Shown here one piece after another: positions 12,418-22,211 of a stretch of DNA of 64,000 nucleotides; position 1 is the stretch's first letter, and each line of letters begins with the position of its first letter. This stretch comes from Selaginella moellendorffii (lineage: Eukaryota > Streptophyta > Lycopodiopsida > Selaginellales > Selaginellaceae): NCBI RefSeq assembly GCF_000143415.4, contig NW_003314280.1, forward strand, positions 1,196,426-1,260,425, written 5' to 3'. Below the pieces are notes generated by a model. That model did not search any database and had not been told where the DNA came from. It saw only the letters and a program-made list of their open reading frames with translations. The translations under genes and the position numbers were made by a program.

Positions 12418-13346
12418 TCACATAAAGTCGTCCTCAATCTCCTGGAGAGACTTGCCTTTGCCGGCAATGTCCTTGTTGGAAGTCATCTTCTCCGACACCA
12501 TCAGGGCTTTGTAGCTCCGGACGTCCGCCTCCCTCTCCTTCTGGACGCGCTCCAGCTCTTCGCGACGTTTCTGCTCGGAAAGACAAACAAGTTCTAGCGG
12601 CCTGGGACAAAGAAAAATCGCCAGACCTTGTCGCGCATCTGGTTCTTTCGCTCCGCTCGTTCCTGGGAGTTGTAGACCTCTCTCTCGGCTGAAACGAGGA
12701 AGAGGATGATACCATGAAAACTATATGGCGAAAGAACGAACAACGCTACCTTTCAAGTCTGGAGTTCTTTCGACTTTGGTCTTGTTGAGCCGGTTGACGA
12801 TTTCATTCACGCGCTTCTCGACCTTGACAGTCCGGACCTGTGAAGGAGCAAAGAGAAGTGAAACTTACAGCAGGAAAGAAACGGCTTACGAGCTTGGGAT
12901 TGTGGAATCCAACTTGGCCGACGTCCATGGAAGACGACTTTTTAAGATTCGACCAGGGAGTGTAGACGATGTCGAGATTGTTGATCTTGTTCCCTGGAGC
13001 CGAAGCAAAGTTGTAAAGAACGATCAAACTTCCAAGCGTGTTGCTTGTTACCTTGGATGGAGTTTGCCTTGACGAGCTGAGCGCAGTCCTCCAGGAGCTC
13101 CGCGCTGATACTGTCCATGGTCTGGCCTTTGTGGAGCCTCAAGTAGACATGAGCCGAGGAGAGCTTGTCAACGTGAAACCTGGGAAGATCCAAACCAGGA
13201 AAATTCCTTAGGGAAGAGAAGAATTGGCCATACCAGATATCCTCGGGGAAGCCGTACTTGATGAGGTCCTCGTTCTCGTGCTTGTCCAGCCCCATGTAGA
13301 TGGTGAAGTCGCCCACCTCGGGCCTGGCCTTGAAGTAGTAGACCAT
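12418..13346 (-). CDS. CCDC25: CCDC25-like protein with NFACT-R (DUF814) domain
   Basis: Homologue of the widely conserved coiled-coil domain protein CCDC25, whose N-terminal NFACT-R domain is related to the RNA-binding part of NEMF/Rqc2; the human protein is also reported as a sensor of extracellular DNA. Exon 1 begins [19 protein letters not shown] and continues [79 protein letters not shown] and [20 protein letters not shown] charged helical region follows (12500-12720) and the protein ends DDFM, stop TGA at 12418-12420. Length (about 200 residues) matches the family. It is convergent with FIGL1, with about 145 bases between stops. Role in the plant unknown. Confidence 0.92.
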
Positions 13347-13661
13347 CCCTCGACGGCGCCCCACTAAAAAACCTAGAAGTAAAACTCCCCAGCAAGAAAA
13401 ACAATCGCGTTTTGATTGGACTTTGACTATGATCGACAAGAGATTCGGGCGTGGGCGTGACTGCACACGGGGAAGAACGGCAGACTTCAGTGTACTTTGT
13501 TGCTATACGGCTGAAAATGTCTTTCTCTGAACAAGTCTCTAAGAACGAGTCTTCTGACACCTTGATATATATCTATCCGGGCGCCTCGAGAAGAAGAAGC
13601 AAAGGACCCCCAAAAGTGGGAAGGAGGCGCGATCAAAGCAGCAAGCACCACTGATCTTGAA

Positions 13662-14477
13662 ATGGAAATCAATGGTATTGTGTGGAAACGGAAGAATTCT
13701 AGATCATCATCGCATTGAAACATTGGTTTTTTGCTTAGTTCTTGGTGGGAGAAAGCTCAAGGACACCGAATGGTTTGGCACGCAGGACCCGTATGTGATT
13801 TTACAGTATGGATCCCAAAAGTTCACAACAAAAACTTGCAAAGGTATGGCACAGTTCTCCTCTTTTTTTCTAAAGTTTTATCAATCTAGATGGTGGTGAA
13901 AATCCCGTGTTCAACGACAACTTCACGCCCTCCCTGATCGAGGGTGTTCGAGAGATGAGTGTGGAGGTTTGGAACGAGAACTCGATGAGATCCGATCAGT
14001 GTATTGGCGCAGGAAAGGTGCTCCTCGACAAAGTCTTAGCTTCCGGCTATGATGATCGAAGCTGGCCACTCAAAACAAAGAGGGGAAAGTAGTTATCTAA
14101 ACTCTTGGATCTTGGAGCTTTAGAAAACTAACTGCTGACAAAACATTTCCCGTTGCAGGGACGCTGGGAAATTGAGGCTGATTTTGCACTGCGACACTAC
14201 AGTTGGGGTTTATCCTCCTCAAGGTGGCAATGCTCCAGCAGCTCAATGCGAGAGTGGAGAGCCAGAAACATCAGAGAAGACCTCTTCAGCATCAGGGATT
14301 GGGGGTGCGATCAAGAAATTGGTTAGGGGCCACAGGCAAGGAGAACAAAAGCAAGAGGAAGGACATGAACAAAATGAAGAGCACAAAGCAGAAGAAGTAG
14401 AAGGAGTGGAAGAAGAAGAAGAAGAAGAAGAAGAGTCGGAAGAGTCGGAGTCGGAGGAGGAGGAAGATGATGAGTGA
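13662..14477 (+). CDS. Small C2-domain protein with acidic C-terminal tail
   Basis: A single C2 domain, expected to bind membrane lipids, possibly with calcium. After splicing a 5' intron (about 13675-13738) the start reads MEIN joined to VLGGRKLKDTEWFGTQDPY, the first strands of the domain; EVWNENSMRSDQCIGAGKV and the final strand KLRLILHCDTTVGV follow. The domain is then followed by a linker and a strongly acidic, low-complexity tail encoded by GAA/GAG repeats (14390-14477). Similar small plant C2 proteins include SRC2/elicitor-responsive types, but the long Glu tail is not standard for them. Stop TGA at 14475-14477. Confidence 0.85.
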
Positions 14478-15436
14478 TGATCAGCCATAAAAATCGTAAG
14501 TTGGGATTTCCATTTGCTTGCGATTGAGTTTGCTTGAAAGGTTTTATAACGATTAAATATAAATTTAATCTTTTTTAATAATCACACCACAGAAATTACC
14601 AAAAAGCAAAATATCCTTTCATTTTTAATTAGTATTTTTTATTTATGTATATTAAATTATGTACCATAGTTGCTAAATATTTAAAATATTAATAATAAAT
14701 AAGTTTTTAAAATGATGAGAAAGAAATTTCCTTAGCTTTTGAAGTATATAATAGAAGCTTATATATATATATCAAATGCATTCTTTAGAAATATATATGA
14801 ATCCTGTATAATTATATTATTTCTGTAACTCTTTTTCTTGATACTTTTTATGTTAATAATAGCAACTGAATTAAATTGAAATGTTAAATGTGAAGATTTT
14901 GGATAATTATTATTTTGTGGAAAATGTTTAAAATAAAATATGACAATTGCAATGAAAGAAGAGAAAGCGCTAAAACTTTTGGATCTTAATACTCCAGAAA
15001 ATCAATTGCTAATAAAACATTTAAAGCTCACAATACTCCGTTAGCGTGAAAAACCTTAAGATGGTTTATGATTAACTAACATTATATTTGGCTTAGTGCA
15101 ACTGATTAAATAAAACAACTTGGGAAATATATTATTTATCTTTCATTTTTGTTTTGTCTGTATAATATAAATCACACTTTTCCTTTGAAACTTTGTAGTT
15201 AAACAGTATAAAAATGATTTTAAAAATGAATAAATACAAATTAGGTTTTCCTCAAATCAAAGTGTTGCTACACAAATGATTTCATGATTGGTTTCAAAAA
15301 TGTAATTCAGAAAAAGGAAACTAATGATTAAAAAACTAAAATTACAATATCAATGGTTTAAACCAGGATGGTTATTGTTGAAACAAAAAGCACTCAAAAT
15401 TACAAACAGCTGTTACAAAGAGCCCTAAACTTGGAT
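14478..15436. other. AT-rich intergenic island
   Basis: About 950 bases of strongly AT-rich sequence between the C2 gene and the tetraspanin gene, unlike the surrounding GC-richer genes. Runs such as tatatatata near 14760 occur. I see no coding frame, no terminal inverted repeats and no recognisable transposon domain; it may be old transposon remnant or simply intergenic. The tetraspanin promoter must lie at its right end. Confidence 0.55.
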
Positions 15437-16637
15437 ATGGGGCGCGTGTGCCAGGGCTTCCTCCAATGCCTCCTCAAGCTCGTCAATTTCGTGCTCATCC
15501 TCCTCGGCATCGCGATGATCGTCTACTCCTTGTGGATGCTCAACGAGTGGCACTCCCGCCAGGAGCCATCGCATCCGCCGGCGGCGTCTCCTGCTCCGGA
15601 GCAGCTCCAGGATCATCACCACGCGTTTCTGGCGATCGTGGCGGAGAAGGGGAATGGCTATCCTCGGGGCCCGGGTAGGGCTACGTGGATGATCGATCTA
15701 GAGCCAGCGATCACGCTGGGGAAGAGTCTCCCGGCTCCCTGGTGAGTCTATCTGTTCGAGATCCCTTTTCTTTCTTGTCTCTTATCTCGCATTTGCAAGG
15801 TTCATCTATGCGTTCTTAGGAGTGGGAGCGATTGTTTTGGTGATCACTTGCACCGGCCATGTTGCTGCCGAGACTGCCAGTGGCTGTTGCCTTTGCTTCG
15901 TATCCATTGTTCTTTCTCTTGCTACTTCTTCCAGATTTTTTTTTTCTTGCTTCCTTGACTGCTAATCCAGTACACTTTGTTGTTGGTGGTGCTTTTGCTC
16001 GCGCAAGCTGTTCTAGCTGGATTTATCATCTTTGATAAGAACTGGGAGAAGGTACTAGCTCGTTTCTCTACTTCTTGGCTTTAAGACTCTCGTTCCTCAC
16101 AGGCAGTTCCGGAAGATCCAACTGGCGAATTCGACAGGATCGCACACTTTATAAAGCGCAACTTCGCGATTTGCAAGTGGGTGGCTCTGGGAGTAATCAT
16201 TCTTGAGGTAATCACCGCGAGCTTTTCTTTTCTCTGTCGTTGTAGCTGAGAAACAAGATTGGCAGGCTCTCTCCTTGTTCTTGGCAATCGTCTTGAGGTC
16301 CGTGGCCTTGGGAGCCCAGAGAGGCTACGACAGTGACGATGACATGCCGGTGAGAAACACGAGGCAGCCTCTCTTGAACCGTCAGGCGACGCAGTCGAAT
16401 GCAACTCCATCAGCTCCAGCCGAGAGCCGACCACCACGCAACGATGCCTGGAGCACCAGGATGCGAGAAAAGGTTGCTGCCAAATCTTTCTTTTTGCCTT
16501 GGCTGAGTTTTCAATCGCTCGTGTCGCAGTATGGCTTGGACACCGCCGAGTTCACGTACAATCCAGTGGATTCCAAGAGAGTTCCAGCGCAAAACCAGCC
16601 CCCTCCCGAGCCGAAGAGAGGATGTGTGATCATGTAA
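15437..16637 (+). CDS. TOM2A: TOM2A-like tetraspanin
   Basis: Four-membrane-span protein of the plant TOM2A group. Arabidopsis TOM2A is a tonoplast/endomembrane tetraspanin known as a host factor used by tobamoviruses. Exon 1 starts [18 protein letters not shown], a TOM2A-like first membrane helix; further helices are [37 protein letters not shown] and the one around [15 protein letters not shown]. The C-terminal cytosolic tail contains the family blocks [11 protein letters not shown] and [12 protein letters not shown] and ends RGCVIM, a CaaX-like box. The frame is open 23 codons upstream to another ATG at 15368, but family resemblance starts at 15437. The N-terminal loop carries Ser/Pro/Ala/His-rich sequence. 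Confidence 0.9.
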
Positions 16638-16756
16638 ATACGTAGGATATTCGTGTTTCCACTGGCATATTCGTAACGTAATGCTTTTAGGGCTTAGAGA
16701 AAGAATATTCACGGAATTTATAGAGCTTTCAAACTTTACAAGCTCGCGGATGCGTG

Positions 16757-18617
16757 CTAGCTGATCGCTGGAGGCATGTCCATGAGCGTCACTTCCGGGC
16801 TCTTGGAGAATTCATCGTCGCTGCTCAAGCCATCCTCGCTGACAGCATCGTCGGCCCTCTCGCGGAGCCACGGCTCGAGCGCTTCGTCCATGCGGCCCCC
16901 AAAAACCGGCTTGATGTAGCCCTGGTCCAGCCACCGGAACACGGCGTGTGGGACGGAGCGAGGACCCCAGTCGTCTTCTTCGTGGGAGTACTTGAGCTCG
17001 TGGGCTTGCAAACTTGTCATCCTTGAGCTCGACGGGGGCGACGAGAGTCCCAGGAGTTTTAGCATCGGACCTGTGGAGCTCCCGAAGAGCAGGGTGGTGA
17101 CGACGACGATGAACAAGGTGGTGGTCTCTATAGCGCGGTTCTTCGTTGGTATGTTCACGGCTAGAGCGTACGAGACGGCGCCACGGAGGCCGCACAGCCA
17201 CATCATCGATTTCATGGGTGTTGTTATCGGCCACCGCCTGGATCACAGTAAAGTTAAGCCATGGAAGACAAGTAGTTGAGACGAGAGCTTTTACCGTCCT
17301 TTGTTTGCCAGCCATGAGAGTGGAAAGATGTTGATGGCCCTCGAGATTAGACACAGGGGGATCGCTGAGAGTATGAGTCCTGTGTCGAACTTGTGGTCGA
17401 GCAGCACAACTTGCATTCCCAAGTATCCAAACACGAAGATCTCCGCCAGGAAAGATAGAGCCTCTAGCGCATACCTCGAACCGATTTTCGATGCCTGTGA
17501 CGAGTTGTAGTAGCCGTAGTGAGCGTTACAGATGCCGCAGAAGAAAAGGGACATGATGCCGGAGAGTGACAGTAGCTCGCCGACGGCGTAGGCTACGTAA
17601 GCCGAGATGAGAATGAAGGCCAGCTCGAACTTGGCGTATTCACTCTTGGAGTCTATGAACTTCAGCACCAGTGCACACAACAGCGATACCACAAAGCCCA
17701 AAGCCGTCGAGGCAACGCTGATGACACAAAACTGCACTGTATCACAATGAAAGAGAGCCCTGGTATCGTTGTACTTACTAGAAAAACATTGTATGCTTAC
17801 CTATGGCAACACCAATGGTCGAGAAAGTGAACTTTATATCCAGGAAAGACTCCTGTCAACCAGTGCTTGTTAAGTAACAATGATAAAAAGAAGAAAAAGC
17901 TTACAAAAGTCCGGAAGAGAACTATCGCGCTAGCATCGTTGACAAGGCTCTCGCCTAGAACAAGGTTGTACAGCAACGTAGGAGCATGAACGTCTGGATT
18001 GAGAAGAAAAAAATGGATGTAAGCACCAATAGCAAACTCATCGTAGTACCTTGGAATATGGACAGCGTTGCCACGGGATCAATCGCGGATATGAGAGCTC
18101 CAAACATTAGAGAGTCCAGCAATGGCGCTTCCTTACTCAAGTGCCTGATGACACCGGCCAAGTAGAGGAAGTAAGTAAGGAGGCCATAAGCAAGAGCCGA
18201 GACAACCGTTCCAGCCACTGCGAAGAGCATGATCGTCGTGAAGTTGCGAAAAAAATCCTGAGAAGAAATCCAAGCAAAGTTCTTAGCGAGCTGGAGAATG
18301 CCAAGGAAGGCATACCTTTCGTTTGAGGGAGTAGCCAGCATTGAAAATAATAATTGGAAGTAGCCAGTAGAAGAAAGCCTGGTTATCAAACGTGAGATTT
18401 CCGCCATCGAAGAAGAGCTTGGACAATCCTCCGAATAGAATGCCGAGAATCATCGCAGCGGCTGGAAGGCAAACGATTCATGAGCTCTGGGAAGAAAATT
18501 TCATTTCCACGAACCTGATTCCGTCAAGTAGATGAACTGGTGCTTCTTCGCGAGGTACGCCACGAGCACGGCCACGATCATGAGCAGGCAGCAGAGGAGA
18601 ATGTCTTCCATCGCCAT
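16757..18617 (-). CDS. CPA1 Na+(K+)/H+ exchanger, NHE8/NHX5-6-like
   Basis: Cation/proton antiporter with about 10-12 membrane helices, acting on endomembranes or plasma membrane to exchange Na+ or K+ for H+. The protein begins MAMEDILLCCLLMIVAVLV (start 18617). Landmarks: YWLLPIIIFNAGYSL, GALISAIDPVATLSIFQ (core ion-binding region), LVLGESLVNDASAIVLF (the ND pair of the transport site), LSGIMSLFFCGICNAHYGYY, FGYLGMQVVLL, SRAINIFPLSWL and MKSMMWLCGLRGAVSYALA. The cytosolic tail is short and acidic (VSEDGLSSDDEFSKSPEV). The block pattern is closer to NHE8/endosomal NHX than to vacuolar NHX1, but I cannot place it in a clade without a tree. Introns are 50-70 bases. Confidence 0.9.
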
Positions 18618-18720
18618 GGCGAGCGAAGTTGCGGGGACCTCGAGCTGGACGCATTCCCTGTTCCAATAAGCCCTAAATTATCTAAAAAGATTTTAGGGCT
18701 CCTCCCCTCTTCTTCCTCTC

Positions 18721-19727
18721 ATGTTTGCAGCCAAGGCGCTCAAGAGGTCCGGCGACGTGCTGCGCCTCCATCTCCGCGCCGCGGCGCATCGATCGTTCTC
18801 GTCGGCAGCCGCGCCTTGTTCCGATTGTAAGGTTTACAGCGATGCGAGCCGCGCATCGCGAGAGCTTTGGCTGAAATATTCCTTTGTTGCGCCTTGGCAG
18901 CAGCAGCCGCCGCCGCTGGATCAAATGCAAGCTCGAGGACTCTTCTCGGTGTTCTACGCGAGGCACAACAACAAGGTAAAGAAGAAGAAGAAATAATTCT
19001 CGAGAGAAAAAGCTTGTAAGAATTTCTTCCTCTGGTAGGAAGATTTCCATTCGCCTGTGGACTTCTCCATCCACTCCTACCGCCGAGAGAGGGCCGCCTT
19101 CTTCTCAACCATGACTCCAAGGGAGCGTCAAAAGATCATGCTACAGGTACTTCAGTTCATCTCTCAAGTTTCTTTTCCAATCAAAATCTCCAGAGCTTCG
19201 ATCGTCCAAAGTTTGGGTTGCATCTCCCAACGAGGAGCTCGACAAGACAAGCTTCATGATCTCGTCATGGATAAGGAAGTTGTGGGTGCCGACGCTGGCC
19301 GTGTTGACAGTCATCCTGGGTTGGCAGTACCCGGTGAGCTTGGCCGTCAATCTGCTTCTCTTGGTCTGGAGCACAAAGCCAACTCCAGCGTCGATTCACA
19401 TATGGCTTGAAGAGGTAGCGTCTTCCTTTTCTTCTCTTTCTCTTTTGACGTTTGATCGTTTGTTCTAGAGGCGAATGGAGGCAGCGATCCAGAAGCAAGG
19501 CCTAGACCGCTTCAAACACCAGGTAGAAAACTTGAAAGGAATACCTGAGCCTGACACTTGTGTGTGCTTGGCAGCTCAACTTCTCGCTAGTCAAGCACAT
19601 CCAGGTGGAAGACCATCTCCTCTTCTGCTTGGCCCGAGTGAGCGGCCTCACGGAGTCGATCGTGCTGCTTGGCTTTCTCGGCAACTGGTGGGTCTTGCAC
19701 TCGTCCACGGTTTTCTTGAAATACTGA
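18721..19727 (+). CDS. Uncharacterised protein, probable mitochondrial
   Basis: I do not recognise the family. The N-terminus MFAAKALKRSGDVLRLHLR followed by AAAHRSFSSAAAP has the Arg/Ser/Ala-rich, acid-free look of a mitochondrial presequence. Five exons are readable: about 18721-18975, 19040-19146, 19195-19413, 19470-19520 and 19574-19727. Exon 3 uses an acceptor that gives LRSSKVWVASPNEELD; using the AG two bases earlier runs into a stop. A hydrophobic pair, WVPTLAVLTVILGW and VSLAVNLLLLVWS, suggests inner-membrane insertion. A second hydrophobic stretch ESIVLLGFLGNWWVL is near the end. Its 5' end is about 100 bases from the divergently transcribed exchanger gene, so the two share a promoter region. 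Confidence 0.7.
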
Positions 19728-19820
19728 GCTCTGTACATACGCAAAGAGTCACTTGTTCTGGAAGCACGGTCTCGTAAGAGTTATCTCTGCTGCTGGAATG
19801 TTAGAACATCTCTGAACGGC

Positions 19821-21542
19821 TTACTCTCGCGTTTCCATTCTGGCAGTAACATTCTCGGCCTCGGAGACTCTCCCAGTGCTTTTAAGCATCGCAACAACAG
19901 CCTCGTGCACAGCCACATCGATCTCTACTCCACTCTCTGACGCTTCCCGGAGCAGCGTGACAGCGTCGTCGGCTCTCTCAGCCTTGCAAATCCCATCTAG
20001 TAGAGCCCCGTAACTCGCCGAGTCTGGCCGGCATTCCCTCTGTGGCATCTCCCTGAACAGCTCCAGAGCTCTTTCAACGCAGCCAATCCGGCAGAGCCCG
20101 GAGATGAGAGCGTTGTAAGTGACCGTCTGTGGCGATACGTCTCCCCGGATCATGTCCGAGAACACCTCGTCGGCTTCCAGACCCCGGCCAGCCTTGCCAA
20201 GGCCATCGATGATCACCCAGTACGTAAGAAAGCTCGGCCTTGTGGATCCCGATAGCACCTGCTGGTAGAGCTCCATCGCTTCCCCGGCTCTCCCCTTCCT
20301 CAAAAGCCCATACAAGAGGAGCGTATACATGGTCGCCGTCGGCTTTGCTCGTTTGCCATCCTCGAGCTTCCCTCGATCTTCCACAAGCCTCGGTTTGGAA
20401 TGCGATTCCACCAAGCTCCGGAACGTTCGAACATCCGGCATTCTTCCCTTGGCCACCATCTTCTCCATGAACTTCCAAGCGTCATCCAGCCGCTGTGCGC
20501 TGCACAGCCCGTCCATGATCACGCTGTACGTGACAAAATCGGGCTCGCACTTCTCGTTTCCAGTCATCTCCTCGAAACCTTTGAGAGCCTCGTCCAGACG
20601 ACCCGCCTCGCAGAACTTCCGAAGCACGTACGTGTGCGGCACCGCGTCGGGCTTGAAATGCTTCTCCTTCATCATCCTCAGGAGCTTCCACGCATCGCTC
20701 ACCCGGCCACACCGGCACAGGATCTCCAGAGCAACACCCAGGCACGGCATGTCGGGTATCTTGTCCTTGTCCACCATCTCCTGCGCGACTTTGGTGGCGT
20801 GATCCAAGCGCCCTTGCCTGCTGAGCTCGTAGATCATGGTGCTATACGTCGACGAATCCGGCTGGCAAGTCTCTTGCATCATCTGGTAGTAAGAAAACGC
20901 ATCGTCCAGCTTCCCAGATCGCAGGAGCCCGTTTAGCAGCACGCTGTAGATCGCCGTCTTGGCCTCGATGCCACCCCGTCCTTGCATCTCGTTGAAGACC
21001 TCGCAAGCCTCGTCGATCCTTCCGGCGTCGCAGAGCCCCCGGACGAGCACCGTGTACGTGAAAGCATTGGGCTTGAACATCCGGCTGAAGCGCTTGAAGA
21101 TGCCATATGCGTCCATGGATCGGCCACACCGGACGAGCGTCTCCAGCAGCTGGTTGGCGGAGGTGATGTCGTGCTTGAATCCATCCTGCCTCGCGGCCCA
21201 GACGAAGAAGCTCACGGCCTGATCGGGCAGCACGAGATGGCTCAGCACCAGGCACGCAATGCGTGTCGAGTCCCGGAGGTGTGAGACCAAGCGCTTGTCC
21301 AATCGCCCAGCCTTGACAGCGGCCACGATGGCCTCGGCATCCACCATCTCCGGCCGGATGGGATCCTTGGCCCAGTTGTACGCCGCCTTCTTCCCGCGAG
21401 CTTGGATCGCTCGATCCAGCCCTGCCACTGCGGTCTCCACGAGCTGGCTGCCGCAAAACGCTGCCAAGCAGCGAGCGCTGGAAAACCTGTATGCCTCCTC
21501 CCATCTCCATTTCCTGCCGAGAAAGAATGCCGCTACCTGCAT
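19821..21542 (-). CDS. P-class pentatricopeptide repeat protein
   Basis: Intronless 573-residue PPR protein made of 35-residue P-type repeats, for example TYTVLVRGLCDAGRIDEAC, TYSVIMDGLCSAQRLDDAW and TYNALISGLCRIGCVERAL. P-class PPRs bind single-stranded organellar RNA base by base and stabilise, splice or help translate transcripts. The N-terminus MQVAAFFLGRKWRWEEAYRF then SSARCLAAF fits an organellar, probably mitochondrial, targeting peptide. No E, DYW or SMR domain follows the repeats; the end is NVTARMETRE. Intact start, intact stop and lack of introns are typical of plant PPR genes. RNA target unknown. Confidence 0.9.
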   Translation of the reverse strand: MQVAAFFLGRKWRWEEAYRFSSARCLAAFCGSQLVETAVAGLDRAIQARGKKAAYNWAKDPIRPEMVDAEAIVAAVKAGRLDKRLVSHLRDSTRIACLVLSHLVLPDQAVSFFVWAARQDGFKHDITSANQLLETLVRCGRSMDAYGIFKRFSRMFKPNAFTYTVLVRGLCDAGRIDEACEVFNEMQGRGGIEAKTAIYSVLLNGLLRSGKLDDAFSYYQMMQETCQPDSSTYSTMIYELSRQGRLDHATKVAQEMVDKDKIPDMPCLGVALEILCRCGRVSDAWKLLRMMKEKHFKPDAVPHTYVLRKFCEAGRLDEALKGFEEMTGNEKCEPDFVTYSVIMDGLCSAQRLDDAWKFMEKMVAKGRMPDVRTFRSLVESHSKPRLVEDRGKLEDGKRAKPTATMYTLLLYGLLRKGRAGEAMELYQQVLSGSTRPSFLTYWVIIDGLGKAGRGLEADEVFSDMIRGDVSPQTVTYNALISGLCRIGCVERALELFREMPQRECRPDSASYGALLDGICKAERADDAVTLLREASESGVEIDVAVHEAVVAMLKSTGRVSEAENVTARMETRE

Positions 21543-21601
21543 TCTCCTCTTATGTCCTCCTTGCTACCTAGCTAAAGAACCCTAAAATCCCTGAAAGTGA
21601 T

Positions 21602-22171
21602 CTACCACGATGCCTTGTAGAGCCCCATGAGCTCGTGGCGCCCGGCCATCTCCCGCAAGCAGATTCGCGACATTCTAAACTTGCGGTAGACCGATCGAGA
21701 CCTGCCCGTGATGATGCACCGGTTCCTCACCCGCGTGATGGAGCTGTTCTTGGGCAGCGCGTTGAGCTTGCTCTCGAAATATCGGCGGACCTCGAGCGGG
21801 AGATTGCGGTCGTGCGTCATCGCCTTGTACTGCATGCGCTCGTTCTCGTGCTCCGCGACGCACAGCCGGCGCTTGAAATCCCGGATCGCCTTGTTGTTCA
21901 CCATGCGGCCGATGCGCTTGAGATAGACGGGGCTCCGCTGCGACAGAAAGATCGGTGGAAATTTCGCCGCATCCTTGGCTTCGACAGCAGGGGCTGGAGA
22001 ATCGCTAGCTGGAGAATCACTGGCTGGAGAAGAAGCTCCTGGAGCGGCCGCTTCTCCTTCTGCGGAGAGGATGCTCGAGCTTGTGAATGGCCGCGCCGAC
22101 AAGAAGGATGATCTAAGGCTGCCGCCGAGCAAGGACTGGTTCCATCGCGCGCTTCTCAGGAGGAATGCCAT
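21602..22171 (-). CDS. RPS14: Mitochondrial ribosomal protein S14, nuclear-encoded
   Basis: Small-subunit ribosomal protein uS14 of mitochondria, a gene often still encoded in plant mitochondrial DNA. The C-terminal domain of about 100 residues is clear: IRDFKRRLCVAEHENER, LPKNSSITRVRNRCIITGR, SRSVYRKFRMSRICLREMA and the end LMGLYKASW. It is preceded by an added N-terminus MAFLLRSARWNQSLLGGSLR rich in Arg and Ser, a plausible mitochondrial presequence, and an Ala/Ser/Pro linker with the repeated unit SPASD. Intronless. An upstream in-frame ATG at 22222 adds 17 residues; I prefer 22171 because it directly opens the presequence. Its start lies only about 40 bases downstream of the stop of the TMEM8-family gene on the same strand. 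Confidence 0.9.
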   Translation of the reverse strand: MAFLLRSARWNQSLLGGSLRSSFLSARPFTSSSILSAEGEAAAPGASSPASDSPASDSPAPAVEAKDAAKFPPIFLSQRSPVYLKRIGRMVNNKAIRDFKRRLCVAEHENERMQYKAMTHDRNLPLEVRRYFESKLNALPKNSSITRVRNRCIITGRSRSVYRKFRMSRICLREMAGRHELMGLYKASW

Positions 22172-22211
22172 TGTCTCTTCCCTGTCAAGAACCCTAAACC
22201 AAAGCAAATCG

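Noticed and set aside
20400-20936. Long plus-strand open frame of 178 codons
   Set aside because: It is the antisense of the P-class PPR gene, has no family resemblance, and results from codon bias of the real gene.
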